This document shows positions 20,439 to 33,171 of a stretch of 64,000 nucleotides of DNA, one piece after another. The notes under the pieces were generated by a model. The model made no database searches. It was not told where the DNA came from and saw only the letters and a list, made by a program, of their open reading frames with translations. This DNA comes from Ephemerocybe angulata. Lineage: Eukaryota; Basidiomycota; Agaricomycetes; Agaricales; Psathyrellaceae. The first letter of the stretch is position 1. Each line of letters opens with the position of its first letter. Both the position numbers and the translations under genes were made by a program. Location of the stretch: assembly GCA_013368325.1 (NCBI GenBank), contig JAACJK010000120.1, positions 248,001 to 312,000 of the forward strand. The letters run 5' to 3'.

Positions 20439-22588
20439 TTAAAGGGCTCGCGGACCTGTCCACGCTTGGAATGAATCCCGTGCGCCGGCAGCCGCGTTAT
20501 ACCCAGGCTGGAGTTGCTGCGGGGGTTGGGGCGGGTAGGCAGGCTGTGGCCCCTGCTGCGGATACAGCACCTGTGGCTCTTCGATCCCTTCATACGCACT
20601 CGAGTAGTAGCCAAGGTCCAGGTCTTCACCTTCAGAGAGGGGACGCTGCGATTCGACGCCAGGTTTCAGATGCTGTTGCGGGAAGGTCGGCTCGAGATGC
20701 GGAGACACCGCTGGCCGCAGTCTCTGCCGCTCCTCGGGGTCAGAGTTCCTCGCGGTCAAAGGGTACGCGTTTCCAGCGACCTCGTTCCTGGGTTGGTGGT
20801 GGGGGTGTTGCTGATATTCGGCGATCCCAAAGGCCTGTGCGCGCAAAGCTCATACGTTGGACCTGAGTGCGATATTGCATTGAGGGGGTTGGCTGGTAAG
20901 GGATACTCGATGACTTGCTTTCGACAACCGGCACGGACTCGGGGTGGGGTTTGCGCGTGAAGAAGGATCTGAACGAGTAGCCGATCTCGCGGAAGAAATC
21001 CACTGAGAGCAACGGGGTGAGATTCGAAGCATGAATCGGTAACTGTGCACGTACTGTAGTCCCAGAGCGGTCTCCATACAGGAGTCCTCGCTTGGCTCGC
21101 AGTCAGCCCACGCATCGAAGATGACAGCTCGACGCAGGGCGGAAGTGCATGAGCAAGGCGTTGGGCGCCTATTGGGTGCCCCCGCGGTAAGCGAATGATG
21201 CGAGCCCTGACAGGAAGCGGGGAAGTACCCCCGGATAGCCAGACCCACTCGCGCTAAACTGAAAAGGGCTGGTAAGTGATGCGGTCACGGAAGAATGGAT
21301 ACTACGCACTACGAAGACGGGAGAAGGTGAACGCACACGAGTGCGGCTCGAAACGAGCTTCGCCGGCGGTCGTTCTCAGTTCTTCCGACAGAGGCCGTGA
21401 GCGAGAAGTCGGACGGGGCGAAACTGGCAACGAGAATCGGGTTAAAGGGGATATGAGGACGAAAGGGATGGAATACGTACCTTGAACGGGCGAAGTTGGT
21501 GTTTTCGGGGGTTTGCTGGCGCTTTAGAGGATGTGCCGGTGTGACACAGGACGTGGTGGTGCTCGCTGTCGATCCCGGCGACGCAGGCGGCTGAAAAGCG
21601 AATAAGCGAGATAGGAGAGAAAGAATTGGGCGACGGACGTACCTGGCCGACGATGTGTCCACGGACACGAGAATGGAGATGCGGTGAGCTGGGGGGTCGA
21701 TTGGGGAGCATCTGGGACAGTCCTGGACGTATGCGCGAAGTGAGCCTGACGAAAATGAGTGAGTACGGGGGTTTGGAAGGACTGAAACCGTCGTTGGAGA
21801 CGCACCTTTCGTAGATCGATCCCTCCACACGCGAAAGGCCCGCGGCAGCGTATCTGTCCTTCTTCTTGAGATGCTTGAGGCTGTGAGAAGCGGAGGCGGC
21901 GAAATATTCGATGTCTTGAGGCATTCTACCCTGCTCCGAGGCTCGGTTCGCTTTGGAAGTAGTTGTTGGCGAAAAAAGTGCGCAAAGTGCGATCGTCGCG
22001 TGAGAGTGGGGAGAGGTGGTGCACAGAGGATAGAAGATGTATTATACGACCTTAGAGACTGAGATAAACGAGTCAGTACAAAGCTCGAGGTCAGGGAAGC
22101 GAGATAGAGAGACTTACCTGCGTTGGAAGAAGGAGGGTTTGTGAAATGCGAAGAAATTGGTGGAAAGAAACGAGATGGGAGCGTAGACTGGGCCCGTACA
22201 GATCAATCGAATGCCTTGAGACGTCGTTCAGCTCGGGCAAGGCATGGTATACGAAGATTAAAACTCACAATCGGCGCTGTTGACCTGGACTTGTGCGATT
22301 CCTGCGCAGGCCAAGCCAACGACGTCAGGCATCTACAACCCTCTTACACGAGCAGCTTTCGACGAGAATGCACCGGCAATGCCGCAGAACGGTAGTGATG
22401 GATATTATCACAGTCTGGAAAGAGTTGAGAGACCCCAGAAACATGAGCTGAGCACCTTGGACGTACCAGCGCCGTGCAACCTCCCGCTATTGCCCATCCT
22501 ATCCTGTGGGGTGACCAATGGATGCCGTTTGCGTCCAAAACTTGCTTTCGTCGATGGCGAGCTGGTTTTCAGACGCTTCGCAGGGCAT
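20439..22588 (-). pseudogene. Degenerate DUF300 gene, copy 2
   Basis: Same pattern as copy 1, with the same exon 1 frameshift downstream of ATG 22588. In the part matching exon 10 (about 21,520-21,600) the readable remnant is SEHHHVLCHTGTS against CEHYHVLCHTEGY of the intact copy. The tail exon lost the PQPRQEV insertion of copy 1 and is nearly the intact tail, but its start lacks the sequence linking it to the helices. Confidence 0.8.
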
Positions 22589-23099
22589 GTCGACGGGCTG
22601 GGATCTGGCCAGCCAGAGCACAACGAGGAGAAGGTGGTGGGCAAGATGAGAAGGACGGTTGATCCCAGGCACACGCGTTGTTTGTTGCTGTATCCCCATT
22701 CGGGGGCTGGCATTGGCGCCGGGAGTTGGGGGGAAAGGAAGATGCGATTTGAATCGCGACGCGACGCTTTAAGGCGATCGCCATGCGACGGAGGACTCGA
22801 GCACCGCGGCCTTTGTTTGGCCGTCGCCGCGCTTCTTCGATCCTTTCCACCTCCCAAGCGCTCTGATTGGCTCGTTCAACATCGTCAGACCGCCTCGAGA
22901 CGCATCGCCGACCATTTCGACGACGACTGAAGAGCTGTGATTGGCTCCTGCGCAGAGGGCCTTCCTCACCAACGAGCCCTTTCTCCACCACTCCAGCAAC
23001 GCTCCAAGGCTCCATTTGCCCCCGCCGCGACGCTCTTGAGCCCATCCCAACCGCAAACCCGCGTCGAGCTGAAGGCTTCCGACGATGGCCTCGACGAAG

Positions 23100-24525
23100 A
23101 ATGCGCTGCGCTGCGCAGATTGGGTCAAATCTAGGGAGAGGTGAGTAACGTGCAGCTGCGGCTTATTCTTTTGCTCACCTCATGAGTAGGCACGACCCAC
23201 ACACGTCTAGTTCATCATCGCGCGACATAACCAACTGCAACTCGAAATCGAGCCTCTCAAGGCTGTTCTCGACGACGAATGCACTGCGCTGCGCAAGCCG
23301 GACACGGTCAAGGGAGGGATGTAAACACGATGGACATGTGTCCAGGGTAGCAGCGTCAGCACGAGACTATTGAATTAGGTACGAGAGTCAGTGTAGACTC
23401 GTATACCAAAGCTGTACTGACTGACAGTCATTCTCCCAGATATTCTGCGCGACCGCCAACGAAAGGTTTCGGCTCCCAATTCCCGCGACTTCCGCGCGCT
23501 ACACACGAGCTGAGGAATACGACTTCAAGGTCAGCTGTGACCACACTACACAGTCGTATTGCGCATGCTTACCTATATTCCATGCGCTAGCTCCAACCGT
23601 AGTCACCCCCGCGACGAATATCTACGAGTCAAAGGTGAGTGATCCTGGCTTCAAACACATTGTGCGGCTGCGCTTACCTTTTCGACACTCTCGCTAGGCT
23701 CAACGCATCATGAGTGTCATAGCTTCGGCCCCTCGTCTCGACAGCAATACCCCCAGTCCGTACCAAGTCTGCCAGACGGCCGGGCCCTTACCGCGCTTCA
23801 ACAACGGCGGAATTCGACCTACAAACTCTCGAGTACGTCAGCCAAACATTCCAGTTCAGATGGATGACTTACTTGGGAACTCTAGTCTCGATCCTCAACC
23901 GCTCATTTCGAACCGACACCTTCAGTGCGCACCAACGCTTCATGCAAATCTGCCTGGGTCAATAGCAGAGGTCGGCGGTACGGTGACCGAGCCCTGCGGC
24001 TACGACGCCGAACAGTGTCTATAAAGGTGTGAGTACAATAACAAGTCTTCGGTATGCAATTTGACTCACCCTGAATTGTAGTCTCTCCCTCTGTAATCGT
24101 TCGTGGCTAGGGTCAGCTTGAAAGGGCTACAAAAAGGTAATGGTGAGTGCCACAAACCTTACACAGTCGGGAATCGTTACTTACCCGCACTGACAGTCGT
24201 CGCCCAACCCCACGCCCCTTCGATGTTTCCGACGGTCTCCTGAGGTCTGAATGCAGAGGTCATTGGGCGCTCGCTGATGGTGGTGGCCATGTGTGAGGGT
24301 CGTCGAAGGTGCTGGCGCTGTGTAGAAAATCAGCGTCGCGTTGCTGGCATGAAGCGGGAAATATAAGACTTACCGCGTCCCCCCTCTTCTTCCAGCAGCA
24401 GAGTGAGACCAGTGGGTCTCTAGCTAGCTATACACGCTTTCAAAGGTGAGTCAGTAAATTATAGCTCTCGCATATGGAATGCTTACCTCGACGCCTCGCT
24501 GTGCCTCGCAGTCTTTCGCGTCCAT
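23100..24525 (-). pseudogene. Gene B, unit 2 copy (broken)
   Basis: The start exon is intact (MDAKDCEAQRGVE, ATG at 24525). The second exon reads RPTGLTLLLEEEGGR but ends in a different phase. The third has lost one base in the CCTCACCACATGG context (here CCTCACACATGG), so the frame is not continuous. Splice sites and branch sites are still present throughout. Confidence 0.5.
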
Positions 24526-26732
24526 CGCCGAAGTCTAGGATACATGTTGGTCAGATGTATTCATATAGCAGATGAATACACTCACAATTCACAAGAGTCT
24601 AGTAAATATCCGTGTGGTCAGCGCGAGCTCCGGGAGAATGATATGGGAGACTTACCCTTGTGAGCTCGTAGCGACTAATGAGAAGAAAAAAATGGAACGT
24701 CAGTAAATTGTGAGAGTCAAGATGATACGAGCGACATACTTGGGTGGGCGAGCGACGACGAGAAAGGTGGGTGACGAGCTGGTGGGGTGAAGGAAAGGTG
24801 TAAGCGATGTGTCAAGCGAATATGGGGTGCGACGGGAGTAATACCGTGAGCAGTATCAGGGTGATGGTGGGTGCCGACGCCGGAATTCAGACTCACCTCG
24901 AGTTCGTCGTCGACGACGGCGGTGGTGAGGAAACACAACGACGACGAGCAAAAGTAAATATCGAGGCAGGAAATAACAAACAAGTAAAAGACTCGAAGAG
25001 AGAGGCAGTGATGAAGGTAGAAAGGGGAGAAATGAGCAAACCCGCTGAGGAGGATGCAGAACAATCCAAAGTACGCACCTCCTCTTATACCCAAATTCTC
25101 CCGCCTCCCTCCGCTCTCGGCCCTCCCAGGATCAAGTCCAAATATACCGACTGCCACCTCATCCGAATACCAGCGTCGGGGTAACCAAGGCCAAGTGTGC
25201 GGAATGCGCTTTACGTGCGTTATCGCGCTTCGCTGATTCGCTTTGCGCACAGAGTTGCCCGAGAAACCGTGCTAGCGGCCATGCCGGCTGTCTGTGTACG
25301 TTTGATGCATCATGAGCTGGCGCGCCAAGCACGGGTCCCGCGCAGGGATGCGGTTGGAATGGCGTTATTGGAGTGAATGGGATGAGGAGGAGATGCGCAC
25401 CGTGAATTGAGAATATATGTCGCTGGTGGACTTGGGGGTCGGTGGACTGGGTACGTGCTACTCAGGGGTATGTACTACAAAGTATAAAATTGTTTAAAAC
25501 ATGAATTTTGCCCGCGATCGTTTAGTATAGAGGTTTCGCCGGATGGGCGCTTATTTCCTTCTGAATACTTGTGCACAGCGATCGGTTGAATTTCTTTGAG
25601 ATCCAAACTTACCAGCCTCGGGTATACTCCTAAAGTAATGTTTATATGGTCCCTAAACTCCCTCGGAGTGTCTTCAAAGTGCGTAAAACGCGCAATCGCT
25701 CATTTTACCCCTACAGCTCCAGACTCTGCATTTGCAAAGATTTCGACTTGGCGACTTCGCTGGTGACAGCATCCGCTGTCACCGTGCATTCTATCACCTA
25801 TAAATAGTGTGAGAGAGTTATGCAACGCGAATTAAACGCGTTGCAACTGTCCTTTTCGTGTGAGTGGAACCGGGAGGAGAAGGTCCGAAGATTGAATCGA
25901 GATTGGTTCGTGAGTCGTGCAGACGACTGGGGTCGACTCGGGTGCACCTATCATTTGCTATAGAGGTCTAAGTTTGCTTTGAGAGCAGCATAAGGCTTGG
26001 GATTACCATTGTTACAGTGTCCTCGCTCGTAGCGCAATCGGCGCTTATGATTGAACTGAACTCGGTCTGCACTAATGCAGATGTGCCCTTCGCGACCAAG
26101 TTCGCAACCGTGGTGCGTACGTACTCCAGTATAAATGATACATACACTCTTGCGGCGTATCTTACGTCGCTATCTGTGGGCTAGCCCAGTCGGAAACTCG
26201 GAGGTGTGTGGGCGTGTGGTCTTCATAGGTCGGATTTGACTGTCAATCCCGGTCCCTTACATCGAATTGCGTCGTCTATGCCATTTGTGTTGGTAGCTTT
26301 ACAGGTAAAACTATATATATGTATACAGCAGTAATATACCAGCCTTATTCCAGCGTTGAATGCTTTATCTTTATGAATCCACATGTAAGACCATAATTCC
26401 TTTCCAAATGGCCAATACAACTCACTTGTGCTCGTTTCGGGATTTCTGAGCCTCTATATTGAGCGCAATAGACATATATTGACAATCTATGTACACAACG
26501 TATGTCACAGCTACATTCAAAAATCGCAGATAGCCCGGAGAACACAGAAAAAGTGGAAGAATGAGCTTCGCTAGAATTAGGCGCCCGTAAGCGCCCAAAT
26601 TCCGGCGTTGCTATGCGGCCCCCACTTCCCTGGGGCTGGTGCTCCTGCGTAGCCCCATCCAACTCAATACTACCCTAAATGTAGATAAGCGTATTTTAAG
26701 CTATTAAGATCGTCCGAAAGTCTGAGAAAAAG

Positions 26733-26755
26733 GGCGGGAACCGAAGGTTCCCGCC
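26733..26755. other. Palindromic stem GGCGGGAACC-GAA (unit 2)
   Basis: Identical to the element at 17,883, although the surrounding bases differ between units 1 and 2. Confidence 0.6.
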
Positions 26756-26994
26756 AAGTGAAGTGATCCCGGTGCCGTCACACCGCGACTGACATCGGAC
26801 TCGACCAAGCCAAACAACGGCTCCCCTGACGTTATTCCGGTGTACGGAGCGCATCTATCGTGCGTCATGGTGAGTGATATACTGTGATATAGACAGGCTG
26901 GACGTGATATGTAGTCGTGCGTGTCGGACTGTCGTGCCGAGTGACGTACGAGCGGCGTCGCCCGCTCGCGGGCTACGCTGCATCGATGGGTGTC

Positions 26995-28388
26995 GTTGGG
27001 GTGTCGGCATTTCAAAATCTGTGCAAAAATGTGCCTGAAGTTAGCGGTGGGCCGTGAGGTAAAAGGAGAGTGGCGTACCGGATGCGGGAATGGCAATATA
27101 TGTATGGATCGGCGTCCGGCGAGCTGGGTGTGTTGATGAGCGAGGTCCGGAACCAGGGACACCGAAAACTCACCAAATCTGGTGTGTGGGTGCTGGGAGT
27201 GTCCGTGCACGCACTCTGAGTGAATTGGGTGGTGAGAGTGGTGCGAGTGGCTTGGAGGCGGCACTTACCCATTGGGAATTGATGCGAGGGAGAGGTGCCG
27301 ACCAACGTTAATCGGGACTGACAGTTCGTGTCAGTCGCCGGTTGTCGACATCGTGGGTGCAAGCGAGGTCGATGTGGTGGCTGTGAGACGGCGACGACGC
27401 AATGGATTTGAATCCGGCGAGCGACAGCGAGCCTGGGAGTGTGTCAAGGCAAGTGGGTGAAAATGGTTCAAGCGACGTACGTTGTTGACGAAGAGTCATT
27501 CCGGTCGGGCCTGTCCCTCGAGGGTGAGTCTGAGTGCCTGTCAGGGGATGTTAAACATGGTGGGATGGCCATGGACTGGAGACGTACGTCTTTGGCCTTT
27601 CTTGTACTGTCCCTGGAGTATTGAGCGAGCGGAGTCCTTGACGCATTTGAAGGTGTGGTGGTCGGGGATCACGAAGTCGCAACAGAAATGATTCCGGCGA
27701 GCGCCAGCGAGCCTAAAGTGTGTTAGAATGTCGTCGCAAAGAGCTGGAGAGGGACGTACCTGTCGCGACGTGGAAAGGACTTGGAGCAGTTTGGCGACTT
27801 GGGGTCCGACGCTGAAATGAGCGAGAAAGCCGTTCTGGATCGGGGAGTGACTGACGTGCATGGAAATGAATTTGACATTTTCTGTCGTGTGGACGCACTG
27901 GCGACGTACCTTGGGCTATTTTGCGATTCCGCAACAGAAATCCTTCCGCCGAGCTGAAGAAGAGGGTGAGTTGTGACCAGGAAACAGTTCTAAAAGTATG
28001 CTAACCTTGGCTGCGTGAAACGTCGCCCGCTAAGAAGGTGAAATTGAGCAACCACGAAGGGTTCATGTAGAGGGAACTCACGACAACGAGCTCGTATGTG
28101 CAATAGGAAGTGCAAGCACGGTGTTAAAGGACGAAGACACAATGGAATTGCGTCCGCCGAGCGACGTCAAGGTGAGAGTGAGACGACGACGGGAGAGTGA
28201 GCATGTTGGGGTAGGGAAGAAAGATAGAATTTGGGTAGGCCGTCTAGCCCCTTGGTGCCAGCGAGAGCGAATGACAAACCTGTGTGTGGTCGATCATCGG
28301 GAGACCCGTTGCGTAAATAATTGTACATGTCCGGAGGTAGATACTGGCTACAGGTTCCGCAGAGGGCGTTCGAGGACTCTCTACACAA
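26995..28388 (-). pseudogene. Region C, unit 2 copy
   Basis: Homologous to the unit 1 region with about 130 fewer bases overall. The 73-codon piece at 28,167-28,388 (SQYLPPDMYNYLRNG...SLPQHAH) is open. The repeated exon motif is present four times, and the piece before it is shortened (one copy reads LAGARRNHFCCDF). Confidence 0.4.
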
Positions 28389-28820
28389 AGTACAGCCTAT
28401 TTCAGAGTCTCACAGAACGCGTCAGATAGTATGTTACTGTATGTAGGTAGAGGGACGGTAGAGGGAGTATGTAGGGATAATTTGAAGGTAGGGAGCAAAG
28501 CGCACCAGGAGGACGCGAAGCGCACGGAGCACAACTCGGGAGCGGGTGACAGCCATTACGGCGAACGGAGGGTCAGTGCCGGTCTCTGGTTATTCCTCCC
28601 CCAGTCTTCAAGGCATTATTTCGCCTAGTAGAAAGAATATGAGGCATCGGATGTGAGGAGTTAGGAGGACAGACACACCAGAAGGGAGGGGACACCACCA
28701 GAGGCAAAGGAGGGCAGCGAGGGATAATGGCGTTTCACGCTGACAGGCGCGATTAGCGTTAGACTGTTCTTGGCCCCGCCCGAGCTTGGCGACCCACGTT
28801 ACAGTCACGTCACGCAAGGG

Positions 28821-28827
28821 TATATAA
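28821..28827 (+). promoter_or_regulatory. Plus-strand TATA promoter (unit 2)
   Basis: Same TCACGTCACG and TATATAA arrangement as in unit 1. The short frame starting at the second ATG reads MSSSSLPPFHRRR here, so it is not conserved as a peptide, while the promoter itself is. Confidence 0.58.
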
Positions 28828-29176
28828 GCTGGGGGATTCACAACCACCGTTCCAGCACCCGTTCGTTATGTTGCCCCGTCGCCGCCCTCACATTCGCCGC
28901 CGTTGTCCCCCCTTCGCTATGTCTTCGTCGTCGCTTCCACCCTTTCATCGTCGTCGTAGTGTACCCCTGTAGTAGTCAGTAGATAGCCTCCACGGTCTCG
29001 GCGTGCATGGGGTCGCTATGGCGGCCCTCTGCGCGTCGAGGCCGACCATGGAGGATGCCGTGGGAAGAGACACCTATGAAAAAGCTACGAAAGTTCGTTT
29101 TCTGAGCCCAGCGAGGCCATAGGAACAAGCAAATCCGATCCCATTGTCAAACGACCCCGCCAGGTTTGGCATGTCA

Positions 29177-29421
29177 TGAAGTCGACCTCAGTGCGCAGAC
29201 GTTTCAAGCGCGGAATGCAGCATGATCGACCTGCGAGAACTTAAAATGCGGACCTTTTCGAAGAGCCTCCCTTGCGCGAGATCTACATGAGCCTTTGATA
29301 GTAGAGAGATAGTCTGGAGTTCAGGAGCGGTGCAATGGAGAGCAATCAGCTCATCGATTTCGTAGAGAAGCATGGCGGCCGAAACTAGGAAACCTTGATC
29401 CTTATCACATCTGAAACGAAT
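29177..29421 (-). pseudogene. 5' fragment of the F-box/LRR-like gene at the unit 2/3 junction
   Basis: It matches 11,036-11,302 of the full gene, including 61 codons from MLLYEIDELIALHC to ALETS with only one clear substitution (Val to Ile). An internal deletion of about 27 bases follows the GAAGTCGACCTC word. The fragment ends in unrelated unit sequence, so no product is expected. Confidence 0.85.
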
Positions 29422-29518
29422 GTGAATATATTAGCATATAGGGTATCATCGCCTTCTACAACTACGACGAATTAGGTATCAAGTGTTCAAAAACACACCT
29501 CCGACAGCAACAAAAGAA

Positions 29519-31667
29519 TTAAAGGGCTCGCGGACCTGTCCACGCTTGGAACGAATCCCGTGCGCCGGCAGCCGCGTTATACCCAGGCTGGAGTTGCTGC
29601 GGGGGTTGGGGCGGGTAGGCAGGCTGTGGCCCCTGCTGCGGATACACCACCTGTGGCTCTTCGATCCCTTCATACGCACTCGAGTAGTAGCCAAGGTCCA
29701 GGTCTTCACCTTCAGAGAGGGGACGCTGCGATTCGACGCCAGGTTTCAGATGCTGTTGCGGGAAGGTCGGCTCGAGATGCGGAGACACCGCTGGCCGCAG
29801 TCTCTGCCGCTCCTCGGGGTCAGAGTTCCTCGCGGTCAAAGGGTACGCGTTTCCGGCGACCTCGTTCCTGGGTTGGTGGTGGGGGTGTTGCTGATATTCA
29901 GCGATTCCAAAGGCCTCCGCAAAGCTCATACGTTGGTCCTGCTGAGGGACAGTGCGATATTGCATTGAGGGGGTCGCCTGGTAAGGGATACTCGATGATT
30001 TGCTTTCGACAACCGACACGGACTCGGGGTGGGGCTTGCGCGTGAAGAAAAATCGGAATGAGTAGCCGATCTCGCGGAAGAAATCCACTGAGAGCAACAG
30101 GGTGAGATTCGAAGCGCGAATCGGTAACTGTGCACGTACTGTAGTCGCAGAGCGGTCTCCATACAGGAGTGCTCGCTTGGCTCGCAGTCAGCCCACCCAT
30201 CGAAGATGACAGCTCGACGCAGGGCGGACGTGCATGAGCAAGGCCATGGGCGCTTATTGAGTGCCACCGCGTGTAAGCGAATGATGCGAGCCCTGACAGG
30301 AAGCGGGGAAGTACCCCCGGATAGACGACCGCTCGCGCTACATAAACTGCAAAGGGACGGTGAGTGGTGCGTTCACGGAAGAATGGATACTACGCACCAC
30401 GAAGACGGGGGAAGACAGCGAGCACGATGAGCTGCTCGAAACGAGCTTCGCCGGCGCTCGTTTTCAGCTTGTCCGAGTTGCCGTGAGCGAGAAGTCGGAC
30501 GGGGCAAAACTGGCGACGAGAATTGGGTTAAAGGGGTATGAGGACGAAAGGGATAGAGGACGTACCTTGGACGCACGAAGCTGGAGTTTTCGAAGGTTTG
30601 CTGGCGCTTTAGAGGATGTGCCGGTGCGGCGCAGGACCTGGTGGTGCTCGCTGGCGATCCCGGCGACGGAGGCGGCTGGAAGAGTGAATGAGGGAGATAG
30701 GAGAGAAAGAATTGGGCGACGGACGTACCTGGCAGACCATGTACGCACGGGCACGAGAATGGAGATGCGGTGAGCTGGGGTCGATTGGGGAGCGTCTGGG
30801 GCGATCCTGAGCGTATCCGCGAAGTGAGCCTGACGAAAATGAGTGAGTACGGGTTTGGATGGACTGAAAGTGTCGTTGGAGACGCACCTTTCGTAGGTCT
30901 ATCCCTCCACAAGCGAAAGGCCCGCAGCAACGTGTCTGTCTTCCTTTCGAGAGCTCCGAGGCTGTGAGAGGCGGAGGCGGCGAAAAATTCGATGTCTTGA
31001 AGCATTCTAGGCTGGCCAGAGGCTCGGTTCGCTCAGGAAGAAGTTGTTGGCGAAAAAAGGGCGCAAAGCGCGATCGCCGCGAGAGAGCGAGCAGAGCTGG
31101 TGCACCGAGGATAGGAGATGGTCTGTACGACCTCAGGGACTAGAGAGAACGAGTCAGTACAGCTCTCAAGGTCGGGGAAGCGAGATAGAGAGACTTGCCT
31201 GTGTTGGACGAACCAGGGTTTGTAGAGTGTGAAGAATCGGTGGGATGGAACGAAATGGAAGCGTAGACTGGGCCCATACAGATAAATTGGATGCCTTGGG
31301 AGTTCGTTCAGCTCAGGAAAGGCATGATATACGAAGATTAGAACTCACAATCGGCGCTGTTGACCTGGACTTGTGTAATTCCTGCGCAGGCCAAGCCGAC
31401 GATGTCAGGCTTCTCCAACCCACCTACACGAGCAGCTTTCGACGAGAATGCACCGGCAATGCTGGAGAACAGTCATGACGGATATTATCACAGTCTGGAA
31501 AGCGTTGAGAGACCCAGAAACATGAGTTGAGCACCGTGGACGTACCAACGCCGTGCAACCCCCGGCTATTGCCCATCCTATCCTGTGGGGTGACCAATGG
31601 ATCCCGTTTGCGTCCAAAACTTCCTTTCGTCGATGGCAGGCTGGTTTTCAGACGCTTCGCAGGGCAT
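29519..31667 (-). pseudogene. Degenerate DUF300 gene, copy 3
   Basis: Exon 1 frameshift as in copies 1-2. Exons 2 and 3 are still readable (TVIISVMTVLQHCR, then NYTSPGQQRRI) with their splice sites. Exon 4 has turned into PIYLYGPSLRFHF in place of RILYMPPVYAAISF, and later helices are broken. The 190-residue tail exon is open and almost identical to that of the intact gene. Confidence 0.82.
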
Positions 31668-33171
31668 GTCGACGGGCTGGGATCTGGCCAGCCAGAGTAC
31701 AGCGAGGAGAAGGTGATGGGCAAGATGAGAAGGACGATTGATGCCAGGCGGTGCCAGGGACACGGGTTGTTTGTTGCTGTATCCCCATTCGGGGGCTGGC
31801 ATTGGCGCCGGCAATGTTGGCGAGCGTTGGACATTGGCCAGCGTTGGTGTGAGGAGCAAGATGGCGGGCATCGTCAGCAAATGGAAGGCCAAAAGTCGCT
31901 ACAGAGCACAATATTCATATACCTCAAGACCTCTGGACTTTGAACAATTCGTGATTGATTGAGGCGGCGTCGCGACTCAGAGGGATCTGGCCAGAGATAT
32001 GGTCATTTTGGTCGTCGCCGTCGCGTATACTGAAGGCGGGATATGGGTTAAGGAGGTGAGAGTTGGGGGGAAAGGGAGACGCGATTTGAATCGCGACGCG
32101 ACGCTTTAAGGCGATCACAGGGACGGAGCACCGCGCCTTTGTTTGGCCGTCGCCGCGCTTCTTCGATCCTTTCCACCACCTCCCAAGCGCTCTGATTGGC
32201 TCGTTCAACATCGTCAGACCGCCTCCAGACGCATCGCCGACCCTTTCGACGACGACTCAAGAGCTGTGATTGGCTCCTGCGCAGAGGGCCTTCCTCACCA
32301 ACGAGCCCTTTCTCCGCCACTCCAGGGCTGCATTTGGCCCCTCCGCGACGCTCTTGAGCCCATCCCGACCGCAAACCGGCGTTGAGCTGAACGCTTTCGA
32401 CGACGGCGTCGACGAAGGATGCGCTGCGCTGCGTACAAAGAAGTGAGCAACGTGCAGCTGCGGCTTATTGCTTTGCTCACCTCATGAGTAGGCACGACCT
32501 ACACACGTCTAACACGTTCATCATCGCGCGACACACAACCAACTCGAAATCGAGCTCAAAGGCGTTCGACGATGCTGTCGACGATGAATGCACTGCGCTG
32601 CAGGGCGTAGTCTAGGAAGGGAGTTGAGCACGACGGACGTGTGTCCAGGGTAGCGGCGTCAGCAAGGGACTTTTGAACTAGGTACGAGAGTCAGTGTAGA
32701 CCCGTATACCGAAGCTGTACTGACTTACAGTCATTCTCCCAGATATTCTGCGCGACGAAAAGTATCGGCCCCCAGCGACTTCCCCGCGCTACACACGACG
32801 GCAAGCTGAGGAATACGGCTCAGGGTCAGCTACGATGCCACTACACAGTCGTATCGCGTGCGCCTACCTTTCATCCGCCGGCTCCACCGGTAATCAGCCC
32901 TACATCGACACGGCGCGCGAGTGGAGGTCTATGGGTATATACGACGAAAAGGTCAGCGCTATTGGCTTTCATTAATACGGATGTGCTTACCTTTCGACGC
33001 TGTCACTGACCGCAATGCCCAAGGCCTCGAATCTCGGGCACCATAGCCTCGGTCTCTCGCCTCGAAAGCGACACCCCAATAACACCAAGTCTGCTAGACA
33101 GCCGGCACCGAATTCGACCTGCAAACTCCAGAGTACGTCAGTCAACATTCCAGTACAGACGGCTGGCTTAC

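Larger units (their letters stand above)
20336..29421. repeat. Tandem unit 2 (9,086 bp; right half joins the near-identical core)
   Basis: Up to about 25,080 this unit differs clearly from unit 3. From there to its end it is nearly base-identical with units 3 and 4. It ends with the F-box-like 5' fragment. Confidence 0.9.

Noticed and set aside
29483..30045. Long plus-strand frames (161 codons) over the DUF300 tail exon, repeated in each unit
   Set aside because: They are Arg/Gly-rich shadows of the minus-strand tail exon, which matches the DUF300 gene in frame with its upstream exons.
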